From: Listeria seeligeri serovar 1/2b str. SLCC3954
Lineage (GTDB): Bacteria > Bacillota > Bacilli > Lactobacillales > Listeriaceae
Direction of reading: 5' to 3'
Assembly (NCBI RefSeq): GCF_000027145.1
Contig: NC_013891.1
Span: forward strand, 1,798,001 to 1,862,000
DNA length: 64,000 nt
Shown here: positions 12,798 through 21,790 of the stretch, in pieces
Position numbering within the stretch: position 1 is the first letter of the stretch
Layout: every line of letters begins with the position of its first letter
The notes under the pieces: model-generated
What the model saw: the letters and a program-made list of their open reading frames with translations, nothing else
The model's database searches: none
What the model was told of the DNA's origin: nothing
Position numbers and translations under genes: made by a program

Positions 12798-13028
12798 GGT
12801 GAGCCACCTCCACTTAATTTTGTTACAACAAGATAGAAAATAGCTGTTCAAATCTGCGGCCTGCTAACTCGTTCGTTCAGAGGCCATAAAAAAACGGGCT
12901 GCTTTTCAGCAATCCCGCACATTCAAAGTCGCGCAAGTAACGCGACGAAAGTTTGAATTTTTTTGCCTGAAAACGTTCATGTTAACGAGGCGAGAAGCGG
13001 GTTGCTTCTTCTTTCTTGTTTGATAACC
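12798..13028 (-). promoter_or_regulatory. infC operon leader, L20-type attenuator
   Basis: An untranslated leader of about 230 nt lies between the promoter at 13035-13063 and the infC start. It includes nested stems: GAAGCAACCCGCTTC and the GTCGCGTTACTTGCGCGAC hairpin. It ends in an intrinsic terminator (12886-12917). This matches the arrangement of the L20 leader of Bacillus, in which L20 binding favours termination. The L20-binding pseudoknot itself was not modelled here. Confidence 0.75.
12886..12917 (-). terminator. Attenuator inside the infC leader
   Basis: On the minus strand CGGGATTGCTGAAAAGCAGCCCG folds into a hairpin, followed by seven T. It sits upstream of the infC start codon, so it can only be a premature, regulated terminator. 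Confidence 0.82.
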
Positions 13029-13034
13029 TTAATT

Positions 13035-13063
13035 ACTATATCATATGGGGGTTTTGGTGTCAA
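13035..13063 (-). promoter_or_regulatory. Promoter of infC-rpmI-rplT
   Basis: On the minus strand TTGACA (13058-13063) is followed after 17 nt by TATAGT (13035-13040). This near-consensus sigma-A promoter is the left boundary of the accessory island. Confidence 0.88.
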
Positions 13064-13111
13064 CCTAGTAATTCGTATTTATATATTATTCGCTGGCAAT
13101 AGTTTCAGTAA

Positions 13112-13631
13112 TTAAATCAAAAATCCTTTTAGAAAAACTGGATTCTTCAATGTTTCCACATTCATCAAGCCATTTGTATATTTTGTCACCCTAACTAAAT
13201 CAATTGGTAAGTCTGGATTGTTGATTGCTCCATACTGATAATTAGTATAATCATTTGCTATAAAAATGATTCGTGTTTGTGACTACTCAATATCATCAAT
13301 CCGTTTTATCTGGTCAAGCTATTGCTCATTGTAGCTTAATAATAACTCATCTTTATGAGCGACTAGTGTATTTAAACATACATATCCTTGATTGATTGCG
13401 CTAAAACGTTTCCCTTTTTTTATATCTAATAATCACAAAACTTTTTGTTTCTTCATCGTATGCAACTGTATCTAAACGGAAATTCTCTACGGAAAACTCT
13501 GCAGCAACAAATTTCAAGTTAAACAACTTATCTAAGTTTGATTCGATTAACGTTTGTAATTCTTTTTCGTTGATAAAAACTCCCTCTTGAATTTCTTTCA
13601 TTTCTTGTTTGTTTACATGATAGAGAACCAA
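13112..13631 (-). pseudogene. Broken DUF5655-like nuclease gene next to the RM operon
   Basis: The intact 5' part reads LYHVNKQEMKEIQ, then ELQTLIESNLDKLF and FRLDTVAYDEETKSFVII, which look like the N-terminal half of DUF5655-type, NucS-like proteins. It starts at TTG (13631) with GGAGGTG seven nt upstream. At the seven-T run 13415-13421 the frame is lost, giving a stop at 13401. Removing one base restores GKRFSAINQGYVCLNTLVAH and SQTRIIFIANDYTNYQYGAINN, as in the family, up to a stop at 13112. That restored frame has two more stops, at 13319-13321 and 13283-13285; the second falls just before SQTR, where relatives have a Trp. At least three lesions make function very unlikely. Family naming is from memory. 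Confidence 0.8.
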
Positions 13632-13715
13632 AACAACACCTCCATAACCCAGATTACTCAGAATTTCCTTACATAAAATCACTTTATAAACACTATTTGA
13701 AAATCAATCGTAATT

Positions 13716-14438
13716 TCAATCTACATTTTCAATAGGTTCCATAAAATCTAAAACTTCATTATTTAATTTCTCTTTAGCAACACGCCACTCAGGATAAAAT
13801 TGATTCATATACTGAGTAAATTTTTCAGTATGATTTTTTTCTATAAGATGTACGAGTTCATGGACAATCACATAATCTAAGCAGTCACGTGATTTTTTAG
13901 CTAATTGCAAATTAATCCATATTTTTTGTTTATCTGTATTACAAGTTCCCCACTTAGTACGCATATTCTTAACACGCCACTCTGATGCGGTTACTCCTAT
14001 AATTTTTTGATATTTTTCTATAAGATCAGGAATTTCCGCCTTTAGTAATTTTCGATACCATTCATTTACTATATTCTCACGTTGCTGAATCGTACTTTGA
14101 GGCCTTACTTGTAAAGTGATTCGTTCTCCAGTAACTTTTATATCGTTTTTTGAACTCGAAAAAATGACATCTAAACGATATCTTTTTCCCCATAAGTAAA
14201 TATTTTCGCCTGAAACATATTGGCGTTTTGTTTGACGTGGCTGATTTTCAAATGATTGGATTTGTCGTTTAATCCAGCCGATTTTAGAAAGAGCAAACAT
14301 TCGTATTGTTTCATCATCATAATCAACAGGCGCACTGATCTGAACAAGCCCATTAGGCGGAAAAACTCGAATATACATATTTTTTATTCTTTTTTTTACA
14401 ATCTTAATCTCGATTCCACTAATGGTTATACTATACAT
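13716..14438 (-). CDS. YgjP-type (DUF45/M48-like) metallopeptidase domain protein
   Basis: A 240-residue protein with the zinc-peptidase motif HELVH (193-197) and a third His at 203 (KNHTEKF), preceded by the typical MRTKWGTCN segment (159-167). The N-terminal IRVFPPNGLVQISAP is also shared by this family. Such genes are often found in type I restriction-modification loci, where their role is not established; a regulatory or maturation protease is a guess. Its ATG overlaps the hsdR stop by one base (TAATG), so it is translationally coupled to hsdR and is the fourth gene of the hsd operon. Confidence 0.87.
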   Translation of the reverse strand: MYSITISGIEIKIVKKRIKNMYIRVFPPNGLVQISAPVDYDDETIRMFALSKIGWIKRQIQSFENQPRQTKRQYVSGENIYLWGKRYRLDVIFSSSKNDIKVTGERITLQVRPQSTIQQRENIVNEWYRKLLKAEIPDLIEKYQKIIGVTASEWRVKNMRTKWGTCNTDKQKIWINLQLAKKSRDCLDYVIVHELVHLIEKNHTEKFTQYMNQFYPEWRVAKEKLNNEVLDFMEPIENVD

Positions 14439-17400
14439 TAATACTCACCTTGTTCTTTTGTAAGTTTAAATAACTCATCAACTAATTCTTGATCTTCTAC
14501 AATCTCCTCAATTGCTCTACGAATCTTTCTTTCTTTAATCTTGTTACCTCTCCATCCATCTTGTCTAACAGAATTAATAGCGTCATAAACGGAATTTGCT
14601 AATCCTTCGTCATCTAACAAATCGTAAAAAGCACGTTTCGCTGCATTTATTCGAATTGATGCAGGGTAATCCTGACTATCTTCGGGATGGAATGCTCTAT
14701 GAACATATTCTTTGAACTGCGCCAAATATTCTTCATATTCAATAACAGACTGTTTCCGCTTCTCAATTAAATCAGTAAGTAATTGAGACAACTTTTCATA
14801 ATATTTAGGATTTGAACTTCTTTTAGCTATTAGTTCTCTCTTTACATTATTCTCAATTGTTTCTGCTGCAGTATCCCGTTTACTTTCATCTATAGGGTCA
14901 ATAATCGGATCAATTTTAGACGTATCTTCACGCAACAATAATTCTACTAAAGGTTCTTCAAACTCCATTAATGTTCGACTTTCTTTAGCATCTAAAAACA
15001 TATCAATCAATTGTCGCATATCTGGATCATATGCTTTTAAATCAATATAATCACCACTCGCCTGTCGAATAATATCACGTGCATTTACAAAACGAGTAAC
15101 TTCTTTCTCCAAATTAGTGACTTCGGCGTTTGAGTAACCATATTTACTTTCTAAATCACCTTTTACTTCTGCAAATGCTCTTAAAGCAGAAGCTGAAAAA
15201 TCATATAGATTTTCTCTTTTAGGTAAATTAGATTCCAGCTCTTCAATATCTGGTTGTGCCGTATCTTGAGCTACAAAATAGTGAATAAATTCAATATCTG
15301 TTTGAGGCATTGCTACAGGTTCACATAAAGCTCGTAAAGCTTCTAAAGATTCTTCTAATTGATCTTTTGCCTTATCTAAACGATTATTTAATAGACCTGA
15401 TACATCTTCTTCATCATAATCTGAAAAAGCTTCTGAAGTGTAATCATCCATTGCTTTTTCAAGTGATTTGAATAAATCTTTGTAATCAATGATATAGCCA
15501 TATTCTTTATCGTCTCCGTCTAAACGGTTAACTCGACAAATAGCTTGAAAAAGCTTGTGATCTTGAATTTTCTTATCAATATACAAATAAGTTGCTGGAG
15601 GCGCATCAAAGCCTGTCAATAGCTTATCTACAACAATGAGTAATTTCATTTGGTCAGGATACTCAAGAAATTTCTCTTTTACTTCCTCCTCGAATTTCTC
15701 TACCTTTTTACCATCTAACATTTTACTATAGGTTTCATATTTTTCAATTTTTTCAGTCTCAATTGCTTCGCCACGTGATTCGGTTCGTACATCACTTGGT
15801 TGAGGATTATAGGAAGTAATTATTGCACATTTCCCCTTTAAATCCGTGCCTTGAAACAACTCATAATATCTCGTTGCCTGATAGATACTATCTGCTACAA
15901 GCAAAGCGTTTCCCCTACCATCCACAAGTCTTGGTTGTATTTGCATATCAAATACGATATCTTCTACAATCTTAGTTAACCGGTCTTTTGAGCTAAAAAC
16001 TTTTTGAAACGTTCCCCAGCGAGATTTTAATCTAGCTTTTGATCGATCATTCAATCCTTTCGTTTTACTTTCAAACCATTGATCAATTTTCTTTTGGTTC
16101 GTTACATTTTGCTCAACCTCTCGAGCCTCATATCTTAGATCCAAAACAACTTTATCTTCCACGGCTTCATTAAACTTATATTTATGGATATATGGTCCAA
16201 AAATTTCTATTGATTTCTTTTTATCCTTTTTCATCAGAGGTGTGCCTGTAAATCCAATAAGTGTACCATTAGGAATAGTAGTGTTCATCGCTTCGTGGAG
16301 TTTACCTGATTGTGTTCGATGGGCTTCATCTACAAAGATAAAGAAGTTCCCTTTGGGCTTAAATCCATAAGGTAAAGAGGACTTTATTTCATCAATAAAA
16401 TTTGTATAATTTTTATCCTCTCCTCCTTTTTTGCCAAATTTGTGGATTAAAGAACACATCATTACAGGAGATGATTCATTAATTTTTTGTATTAATTCTC
16501 TTCCAGAACGAACTCTTACTATTTTTTCTTTAACTCCAGCAAAAACCCCTTCAATCTGACTATCTAATTCATCTCGATCAGTGACAATTAAAATACGACT
16601 CTCGGGAATGTTTTCCTTTATCCATTTGCTTAACCATACCATTGTTAAGCTTTTCCCAGAACCTTGTGTGTGCCAAATGATACCGCCCTTACGATTTGCA
16701 ACAAAATTCCGTGCTGATAAAATGCCGAAAAATTGATGAGGTCGACAAATCTTTTTTGCACCTTTATCAAAAATAATGAAATTATAGAGCAATTCGACGA
16801 TTCGCTCTTTATGACATAATGAAATCAAACTTTTGTCTAGTCCGTAGCTTTGATTCTCACGTAATTCTTTCACCTCTATAGACAAAGAATCTTTTAAATC
16901 AGCATCTTCTTTCCAATTTAAATAATATTTTTCAGGTGTCTGAATTACTCCATAGCGCAACCCTTCTGTGTCATTTCCTGCCATTACTAATCCATTTGTT
17001 CCAAAAAATCGTTGAATCATGTCTTTCCGTTGATTTGTTATATTTTGTCGAATCCCTTCATTAATCGATCGCGTACTTCTTTTTAATTCCAAAACTGCTA
17101 TAGCAATTCCATTAATGTATAAAACGATATCTGGACGTTTATGTATTTCTTTACTACTTGAATCAGCATAATCTTTTAAAACAGAAACTTCCTCTGCAAT
17201 ATAAAAATGATTTTTCAATGGATTTTCCCAATTAATAAAAGATACACGAGTCTGCTTTTCTTTCCCCGGCTCCTTCACTAAAACACCATATCTTAGAAAA
17301 GAATAGACAGATGAATTTAACTGAAACAGATCCATTGCTTGATTACATGTTATATCCTTAATAGAACTCACTGCCAAGCGTATGGCATCAATAGAATAAT

Positions 17401-17554
17401 TTTGGTCTAATAAGTAAATCTTTAAAAGATTCTCATCTATATTTGAGTTTTCTTGGTCTTTTAAATTACCAAGGTTCTTATAGCCTAAAACATTTTGAAA
17501 TAACTTGGATACTCTGGCTTGTGTTTCTCGCTCCTTTTTTGCTAAATCTACCAA
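14438..17554 (-). CDS. hsdR: Type I restriction endonuclease subunit R
   Basis: A 1038-residue motor and nuclease subunit. The PD-(D/E)xK nuclease core is at the N-terminus (PDIVLYINGIAIAVLELKR, Asp142, Glu156, Lys158). A superfamily-2 translocase follows, with Walker A TQGSGKS (296-302), DEAH (409-412) and motif III GFTGTPL, then the helicase C lobe with LLTGFDAP and QAICRVNR. The C-terminal helical region binds the methylase core. All catalytic residues I can check are present and no frameshift is seen. The start is TTG at 17554 with AGGAGGTG upstream. It follows hsdS by 22 nt. Confidence 0.94.
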   Translation of the reverse strand: MVDLAKKERETQARVSKLFQNVLGYKNLGNLKDQENSNIDENLLKIYLLDQNYSIDAIRLAVSSIKDITCNQAMDLFQLNSSVYSFLRYGVLVKEPGKEKQTRVSFINWENPLKNHFYIAEEVSVLKDYADSSSKEIHKRPDIVLYINGIAIAVLELKRSTRSINEGIRQNITNQRKDMIQRFFGTNGLVMAGNDTEGLRYGVIQTPEKYYLNWKEDADLKDSLSIEVKELRENQSYGLDKSLISLCHKERIVELLYNFIIFDKGAKKICRPHQFFGILSARNFVANRKGGIIWHTQGSGKSLTMVWLSKWIKENIPESRILIVTDRDELDSQIEGVFAGVKEKIVRVRSGRELIQKINESSPVMMCSLIHKFGKKGGEDKNYTNFIDEIKSSLPYGFKPKGNFFIFVDEAHRTQSGKLHEAMNTTIPNGTLIGFTGTPLMKKDKKKSIEIFGPYIHKYKFNEAVEDKVVLDLRYEAREVEQNVTNQKKIDQWFESKTKGLNDRSKARLKSRWGTFQKVFSSKDRLTKIVEDIVFDMQIQPRLVDGRGNALLVADSIYQATRYYELFQGTDLKGKCAIITSYNPQPSDVRTESRGEAIETEKIEKYETYSKMLDGKKVEKFEEEVKEKFLEYPDQMKLLIVVDKLLTGFDAPPATYLYIDKKIQDHKLFQAICRVNRLDGDDKEYGYIIDYKDLFKSLEKAMDDYTSEAFSDYDEEDVSGLLNNRLDKAKDQLEESLEALRALCEPVAMPQTDIEFIHYFVAQDTAQPDIEELESNLPKRENLYDFSASALRAFAEVKGDLESKYGYSNAEVTNLEKEVTRFVNARDIIRQASGDYIDLKAYDPDMRQLIDMFLDAKESRTLMEFEEPLVELLLREDTSKIDPIIDPIDESKRDTAAETIENNVKRELIAKRSSNPKYYEKLSQLLTDLIEKRKQSVIEYEEYLAQFKEYVHRAFHPEDSQDYPASIRINAAKRAFYDLLDDEGLANSVYDAINSVRQDGWRGNKIKERKIRRAIEEIVEDQELVDELFKLTKEQGEY

Positions 17555-17576
17555 CTAGTCCACCTCCTGATTAAGT

Positions 17577-18815
17577 TTAAGCTAATCGAATTTTTCCAGT
17601 TAACAATTGTTCCATCATGCCCTGTTTAATTTTTTTGTATTTTTCAAGCTTTTCTTCTAGTTTAAAAATCTCTTTATCTATATCAGAAAGAATAGTTGCT
17701 ACTGCCTTTTGTTCTTTTAAACTACTAGGCAAAAAGAATTCAAAATTCGTTAAATCTTTTTGATAAAGATGGCTGATTGTTGAACCTGCTGCCAATTTGT
17801 TTAAAAACGTTCTAAAAACACTTGAAGTTAAAACATAATATACATATTCAGTAAGATATTTATTCTTTATAGGTCTAATAACAAAAACACCACTATTAAG
17901 AGTAGCAGGCTTATTTAGGTTTTTCACCAATGCAACTTTGCCAATTGTACCATCCTTTGTTAATAGAAGATCATCGTCTTTTACCTGAATATTTTTATCT
18001 TGATCATACCGATGCTTCTCTACAAAATGAATATCTTTCCAATTTATCGTCCCCTTCTTAAAATCAGTACCAGTAATTAGATAGGAAAATCCAGATTCTA
18101 AATACTCAGAAGTCGTTAAACCCTGCCATCCAATCCTTGCCTTTAATAGTGATGTTCCTCCTAAATTAATATTTTCCCATTCACCATCAAACCCCTTGAA
18201 CCTTCTTGCTCCTGTTACTAAATTTTCAAGAAAAGCATTTTTAATGGATTCTTTCTTTTTTATCAATTCAGATAAAGAATTAATTAATTGATCAATGTCA
18301 GAAAGTGATTCAGCTATGTTCTTTTGTTCGTTGATAGATGGATAAGAAATCTCAATTTGCTTTATAATAGATGTACTTAGTCCATCCATTATACCGCCCA
18401 CTGACATTTTTTTTATCTGATTTTGTATGCTTTCACTCTGTAAAATATATTTTAAAAAAAGATGATTAACTTTTTTATTATCTAATCTTAGCCTTATTAA
18501 ATGTGAATCCATTATACCTGGCAAAATATTACTAGGTACAATCGCACAGTGTCCTATTGTTCCCATCGTACTTATCACAATATCGTTAGAACATATTTCC
18601 GAACTTTTTAAACCTTCAAATTTTTCTTTACTAAGGTATCTATCACCAAATGAAAAATCATTTTTATAAACATTTTCTTGTCCATAAACTCGGTAATTTC
18701 CTCTTTTTTGCAGTAATTCTTTTTTTAATTGACTTCCAAATGGACCAATTTTCATCGCACTTTTCTGATCAATTAAAACATTCGGTAGTTGCTCTTTAGT
18801 CCATTTACTTACCAT
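17577..18815 (-). CDS. hsdS: Type I restriction-modification specificity subunit S
   Basis: A 412-residue subunit that sets the DNA sequence recognised by the complex. It has the usual two target-recognition domains: about 1-165, and about 215-365 (with GWQGLTTSEYLESG and TKDGTIGKVALV). Each is followed by a conserved helical spacer: EQKNIAESLSDIDQLINSL ending LVTGARRF, and EQKAVATILSDIDKEI ending LLTGKIRLA. The near repetition of these spacers is the hallmark of HsdS. The recognition site cannot be predicted. The ATG overlaps the hsdM stop by 7 nt, so the two are coupled. No second hsdS or recombinase for phase variation is present. Confidence 0.94.
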   Translation of the reverse strand: MVSKWTKEQLPNVLIDQKSAMKIGPFGSQLKKELLQKRGNYRVYGQENVYKNDFSFGDRYLSKEKFEGLKSSEICSNDIVISTMGTIGHCAIVPSNILPGIMDSHLIRLRLDNKKVNHLFLKYILQSESIQNQIKKMSVGGIMDGLSTSIIKQIEISYPSINEQKNIAESLSDIDQLINSLSELIKKKESIKNAFLENLVTGARRFKGFDGEWENINLGGTSLLKARIGWQGLTTSEYLESGFSYLITGTDFKKGTINWKDIHFVEKHRYDQDKNIQVKDDDLLLTKDGTIGKVALVKNLNKPATLNSGVFVIRPIKNKYLTEYVYYVLTSSVFRTFLNKLAAGSTISHLYQKDLTNFEFFLPSSLKEQKAVATILSDIDKEIFKLEEKLEKYKKIKQGMMEQLLTGKIRLA

Positions 18816-21424
18816 TCAAATCCCATCCTTTCCAGATGATGTTTTACTTTTTCTTCATAAAGAACTACTTCATGTGCTAATTCTGATAGCTTGGATTCAT
18901 AACGTTCCACTAAATTTTTCACACGAACTGATAATTGATGGCTCACATCAGAATGAATATTATTAAGTGCTCCATAAACAGCAGCAAACCATTTTTCTTC
19001 CAATAATTCTTTTATTTCCTCAATACTCAACTCTGAATATTTCTCTTTTGTCATTAAATCCAATACTAATTCTTTTTCTTTGATCTTTTTTGCTACTTGT
19101 TCTTTTGTATCAAGCAAATTCTGAACATCAGTTAATAACTCAAATTCTTCTTTAAAAAGACCATCTATATCTGCATAATCCCTTATTTTTTTAATTCGCG
19201 TCAGAACACTAGTCTTTGTTACTGTTCCTTTCTCAGTTAACGCAGATTTAGCTAGTGGGTTTTTCTCTAGGAATTCTAAATAATCTTTTTTCTTCATTTT
19301 TTTATCCAAATGATTCCATAAGATTTTTAAAACACTGATTTCATCATTTGTATAGTCAGATTTGATTTCATTTATACGGATAGAAACCATTTTTTTGTTA
19401 AATTTCCCATCTTGAATAAATTCAAATAAACTAGAGTCTTCGTTATTATGATTTTTCCGCAATTCTTCAATCTCAGCTTCATTTTTTTCCAAAACTTGTT
19501 TTAAATCTTGGATTTCACTTAACCGATCTTCAAAGTAGGTAATAATTATTTGTTCTTTAGGAATTATCAAGCCTTCCCATCCAATAACTTCTTCTTCCTC
19601 TTCTCCATTTGCTTTTTTCACTCTTGTAATATTCACTACCTGATTTCCTGCTTCGTATCCATCCGAAATAACAGCATAAATATCATCTTCCATTATTTCT
19701 TCCCAATATTCCATCACTATCTGATAAACATCGTATTCCTTAATTAAAGAATCTTCTTCAAATAAACGTAAGATTTTATGGCTAATGAATTCAATGATAT
19801 TTTTTGGTTTATCTTCAACGGTTAAATTCATCAGTATAGGAAGCACCTCATGCTTCCATGTCAAAAAGGAATCTTTAATTCGTTTAGAATGCTCGATAAA
19901 TTCATTATTAGCATTTATAACTTCTACAACTTGTTCTTTCTCAACCTTTGCTTGTAGGTACCCTAGTCTAAGTGGTTCGAATAAGTCTTGATGTAAACTT
20001 GGATATTCTTCCCAATAATTACTTAATAAGTCTACATCACTTTCAGGAATACCACCTTTTAAATGGGCCTCAATATCCTGAAGATCTTCGTTATTACTAT
20101 TATCTATATAACGAGGAATACTCAAATTATACTCATTATCCTCTTTAATCTCTTCATTTAAAACAAAGCGAGCATATTTTGTGTCTGATTGATCCATTGT
20201 ATTAAAAGTTCGGACTATTTTTTCAATATCTTGTTCTCGAAGTCTATTTTTATTCCCTTCTTTAACAAAATCTTGACTAGCATCAATCATAAAAATACCT
20301 TCACGTTCTACAGCATCTTCTTTGTCTACAATGATAATGCATGCAGGTATTCCTGTTCCAAAAAAGATGTTTGCAGGAAGTCCTATGATCCCTTTTATAT
20401 AGCCATGGTCAATAATTTTTTTACGTATTTCTCCTTCTGTATTTCCACGGAAAAGTACTCCATGCGGCAAAATGATCGCTGCTTTGCCTTTTGCTTTTAA
20501 AGATTTTAATACATGTAGGAACCAAGCGTAATCACCATTTTTTTCAGGTGGAACACCGTAACCAACTTCACTATAACGACCATATTGATCTGGCAAAGTG
20601 CCGTCCGTCCATGATTTATCTGAAAAAGGCGGATTTACAACAATATAATCGAACCTTTTTAATTGATTATTTTCTTTCCATTTGGGGTCAGCTAATGTAT
20701 TCCCTCTCTGAATTTCACCTGCTCCTTTGTTATGGAGAACTAAATTCATGCGTGCCAATCCAGCAGTAGACGGATCGTATTCTTGACCATAAATAGTAAT
20801 TTCAACAAGGGCTACATCAGCAGCTCTTATTAGAAGTGAACCCGATCCACATGCAGGATCATAAACTGTCATACTTGAGCTAGTTGCTTTGTCTAAGCCT
20901 ATAACTCTTGCCATTACACGTGATACCTCACCTGGTGTATAAAATTGACCTTTGCTCTTTCCTGAATCTTGAGCAAACTTACGCATTAAATATTCATACG
21001 CATCGCCTAAAATATCATCTCCACCAGCACGATTTTTTGTGAAATCTAACTCTGGTTTTTGAAAAATAGCCACTAAATCCGAGACTTTATCAACATGGGT
21101 TTTTCCTTCTCCGAGTTCATTACTATCAAAATCAGCAATATCAATAATCCCTTTTAAATTGTTTTTCTCTGCAATTGCACTAATACTAGTATTGATTTTC
21201 TCACCAATATCTGTTTGGAATTTATGCTTTACAATATCGTCAAAACTCGAATCTGCCGGAATTTCAATCTCCCAATCATCAGAAGTTTTATACTTATCAG
21301 AAACATATTTTACAAATAGCATCGTTAAAATATAGTTTTTATAGCGTGCAGGTTCAACCCCACCTCTTAATTTATCTGCAGCTGCCCACAGCTGATTATA
21401 TATTTCACTTTTTTTAATTGCCAA
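18809..21424 (-). CDS. hsdM: Type I restriction-modification methyltransferase subunit M, extended
   Basis: An 871-residue N6-adenine methylase. The N-terminal helical domain (IYNQLWAAADKLRGGVEPAR) is followed by the SAM motif DPACGSG (189-195) and the catalytic NPPF (264-267). The methylase core ends near 460 with the LSIPRYID segment. The remaining 400 residues or so form a long, charged, largely helical extension rich in coiled-coil-like stretches. Typical HsdM is 500-550 residues, so this is a long variant. The start is TTG at 21424 with GAGG nine nt upstream; no other start fits. First gene of the hsdM-hsdS-hsdR operon. Confidence 0.93.
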   Translation of the reverse strand: MAIKKSEIYNQLWAAADKLRGGVEPARYKNYILTMLFVKYVSDKYKTSDDWEIEIPADSSFDDIVKHKFQTDIGEKINTSISAIAEKNNLKGIIDIADFDSNELGEGKTHVDKVSDLVAIFQKPELDFTKNRAGGDDILGDAYEYLMRKFAQDSGKSKGQFYTPGEVSRVMARVIGLDKATSSSMTVYDPACGSGSLLIRAADVALVEITIYGQEYDPSTAGLARMNLVLHNKGAGEIQRGNTLADPKWKENNQLKRFDYIVVNPPFSDKSWTDGTLPDQYGRYSEVGYGVPPEKNGDYAWFLHVLKSLKAKGKAAIILPHGVLFRGNTEGEIRKKIIDHGYIKGIIGLPANIFFGTGIPACIIIVDKEDAVEREGIFMIDASQDFVKEGNKNRLREQDIEKIVRTFNTMDQSDTKYARFVLNEEIKEDNEYNLSIPRYIDNSNNEDLQDIEAHLKGGIPESDVDLLSNYWEEYPSLHQDLFEPLRLGYLQAKVEKEQVVEVINANNEFIEHSKRIKDSFLTWKHEVLPILMNLTVEDKPKNIIEFISHKILRLFEEDSLIKEYDVYQIVMEYWEEIMEDDIYAVISDGYEAGNQVVNITRVKKANGEEEEEVIGWEGLIIPKEQIIITYFEDRLSEIQDLKQVLEKNEAEIEELRKNHNNEDSSLFEFIQDGKFNKKMVSIRINEIKSDYTNDEISVLKILWNHLDKKMKKKDYLEFLEKNPLAKSALTEKGTVTKTSVLTRIKKIRDYADIDGLFKEEFELLTDVQNLLDTKEQVAKKIKEKELVLDLMTKEKYSELSIEEIKELLEEKWFAAVYGALNNIHSDVSHQLSVRVKNLVERYESKLSELAHEVVLYEEKVKHHLERMGFEW

Positions 21425-21790
21425 GTCACATTACCTCTTTTACGTTTATTTGTTAATTTCAAAAATCAACATTTGATACTTAATATTAAAAATAACAATA
21501 TTTATACTCTTGTATTCTACAATTTAATTAACTTAATCAATAGTTGATTAAGTAATAGTGCTCTCAATTATTATTCATAAATCAATACTCTCATTATTAT
21601 ACATTATTTTCATGTACATGTATAAGCAAATAAGACAACAAAAGTCGTATCCAATTAAACTTAAAATCTATTTACTTAATCTTGTTTCTAAAATAATTTT
21701 AGCAAATTAATCACTATTTAAAATATTACCTTCGTATTAAAAATTCATCAGAAAAAGCTATTCGTTTTTATCAAACAGCTTCCTTAAGGA
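21425..21790 (-). other. AT-rich control region upstream of hsdM
   Basis: No gene is visible in this stretch of about 366 bases. It holds a perfect 10-bp inverted repeat at 21531-21553 and should contain the hsdM promoter. The best candidate pairs TTGATT (inside the repeat) with TAGAAT, but the spacing is only 15 nt, so I do not call it firmly. Confidence 0.6.
21531..21553. promoter_or_regulatory. Perfect inverted repeat, candidate operator for the hsd operon
   Basis: ACTTAATCAA, a 3-base spacer and TTGATTAAGT form a perfect 10-bp inverted repeat about 110 nt upstream of hsdM. It overlaps a possible -35 element. No flanking T-run follows on the minus strand, so a DNA-binding site is more likely than a terminator. 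No controller gene lies beside it. Confidence 0.5.
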
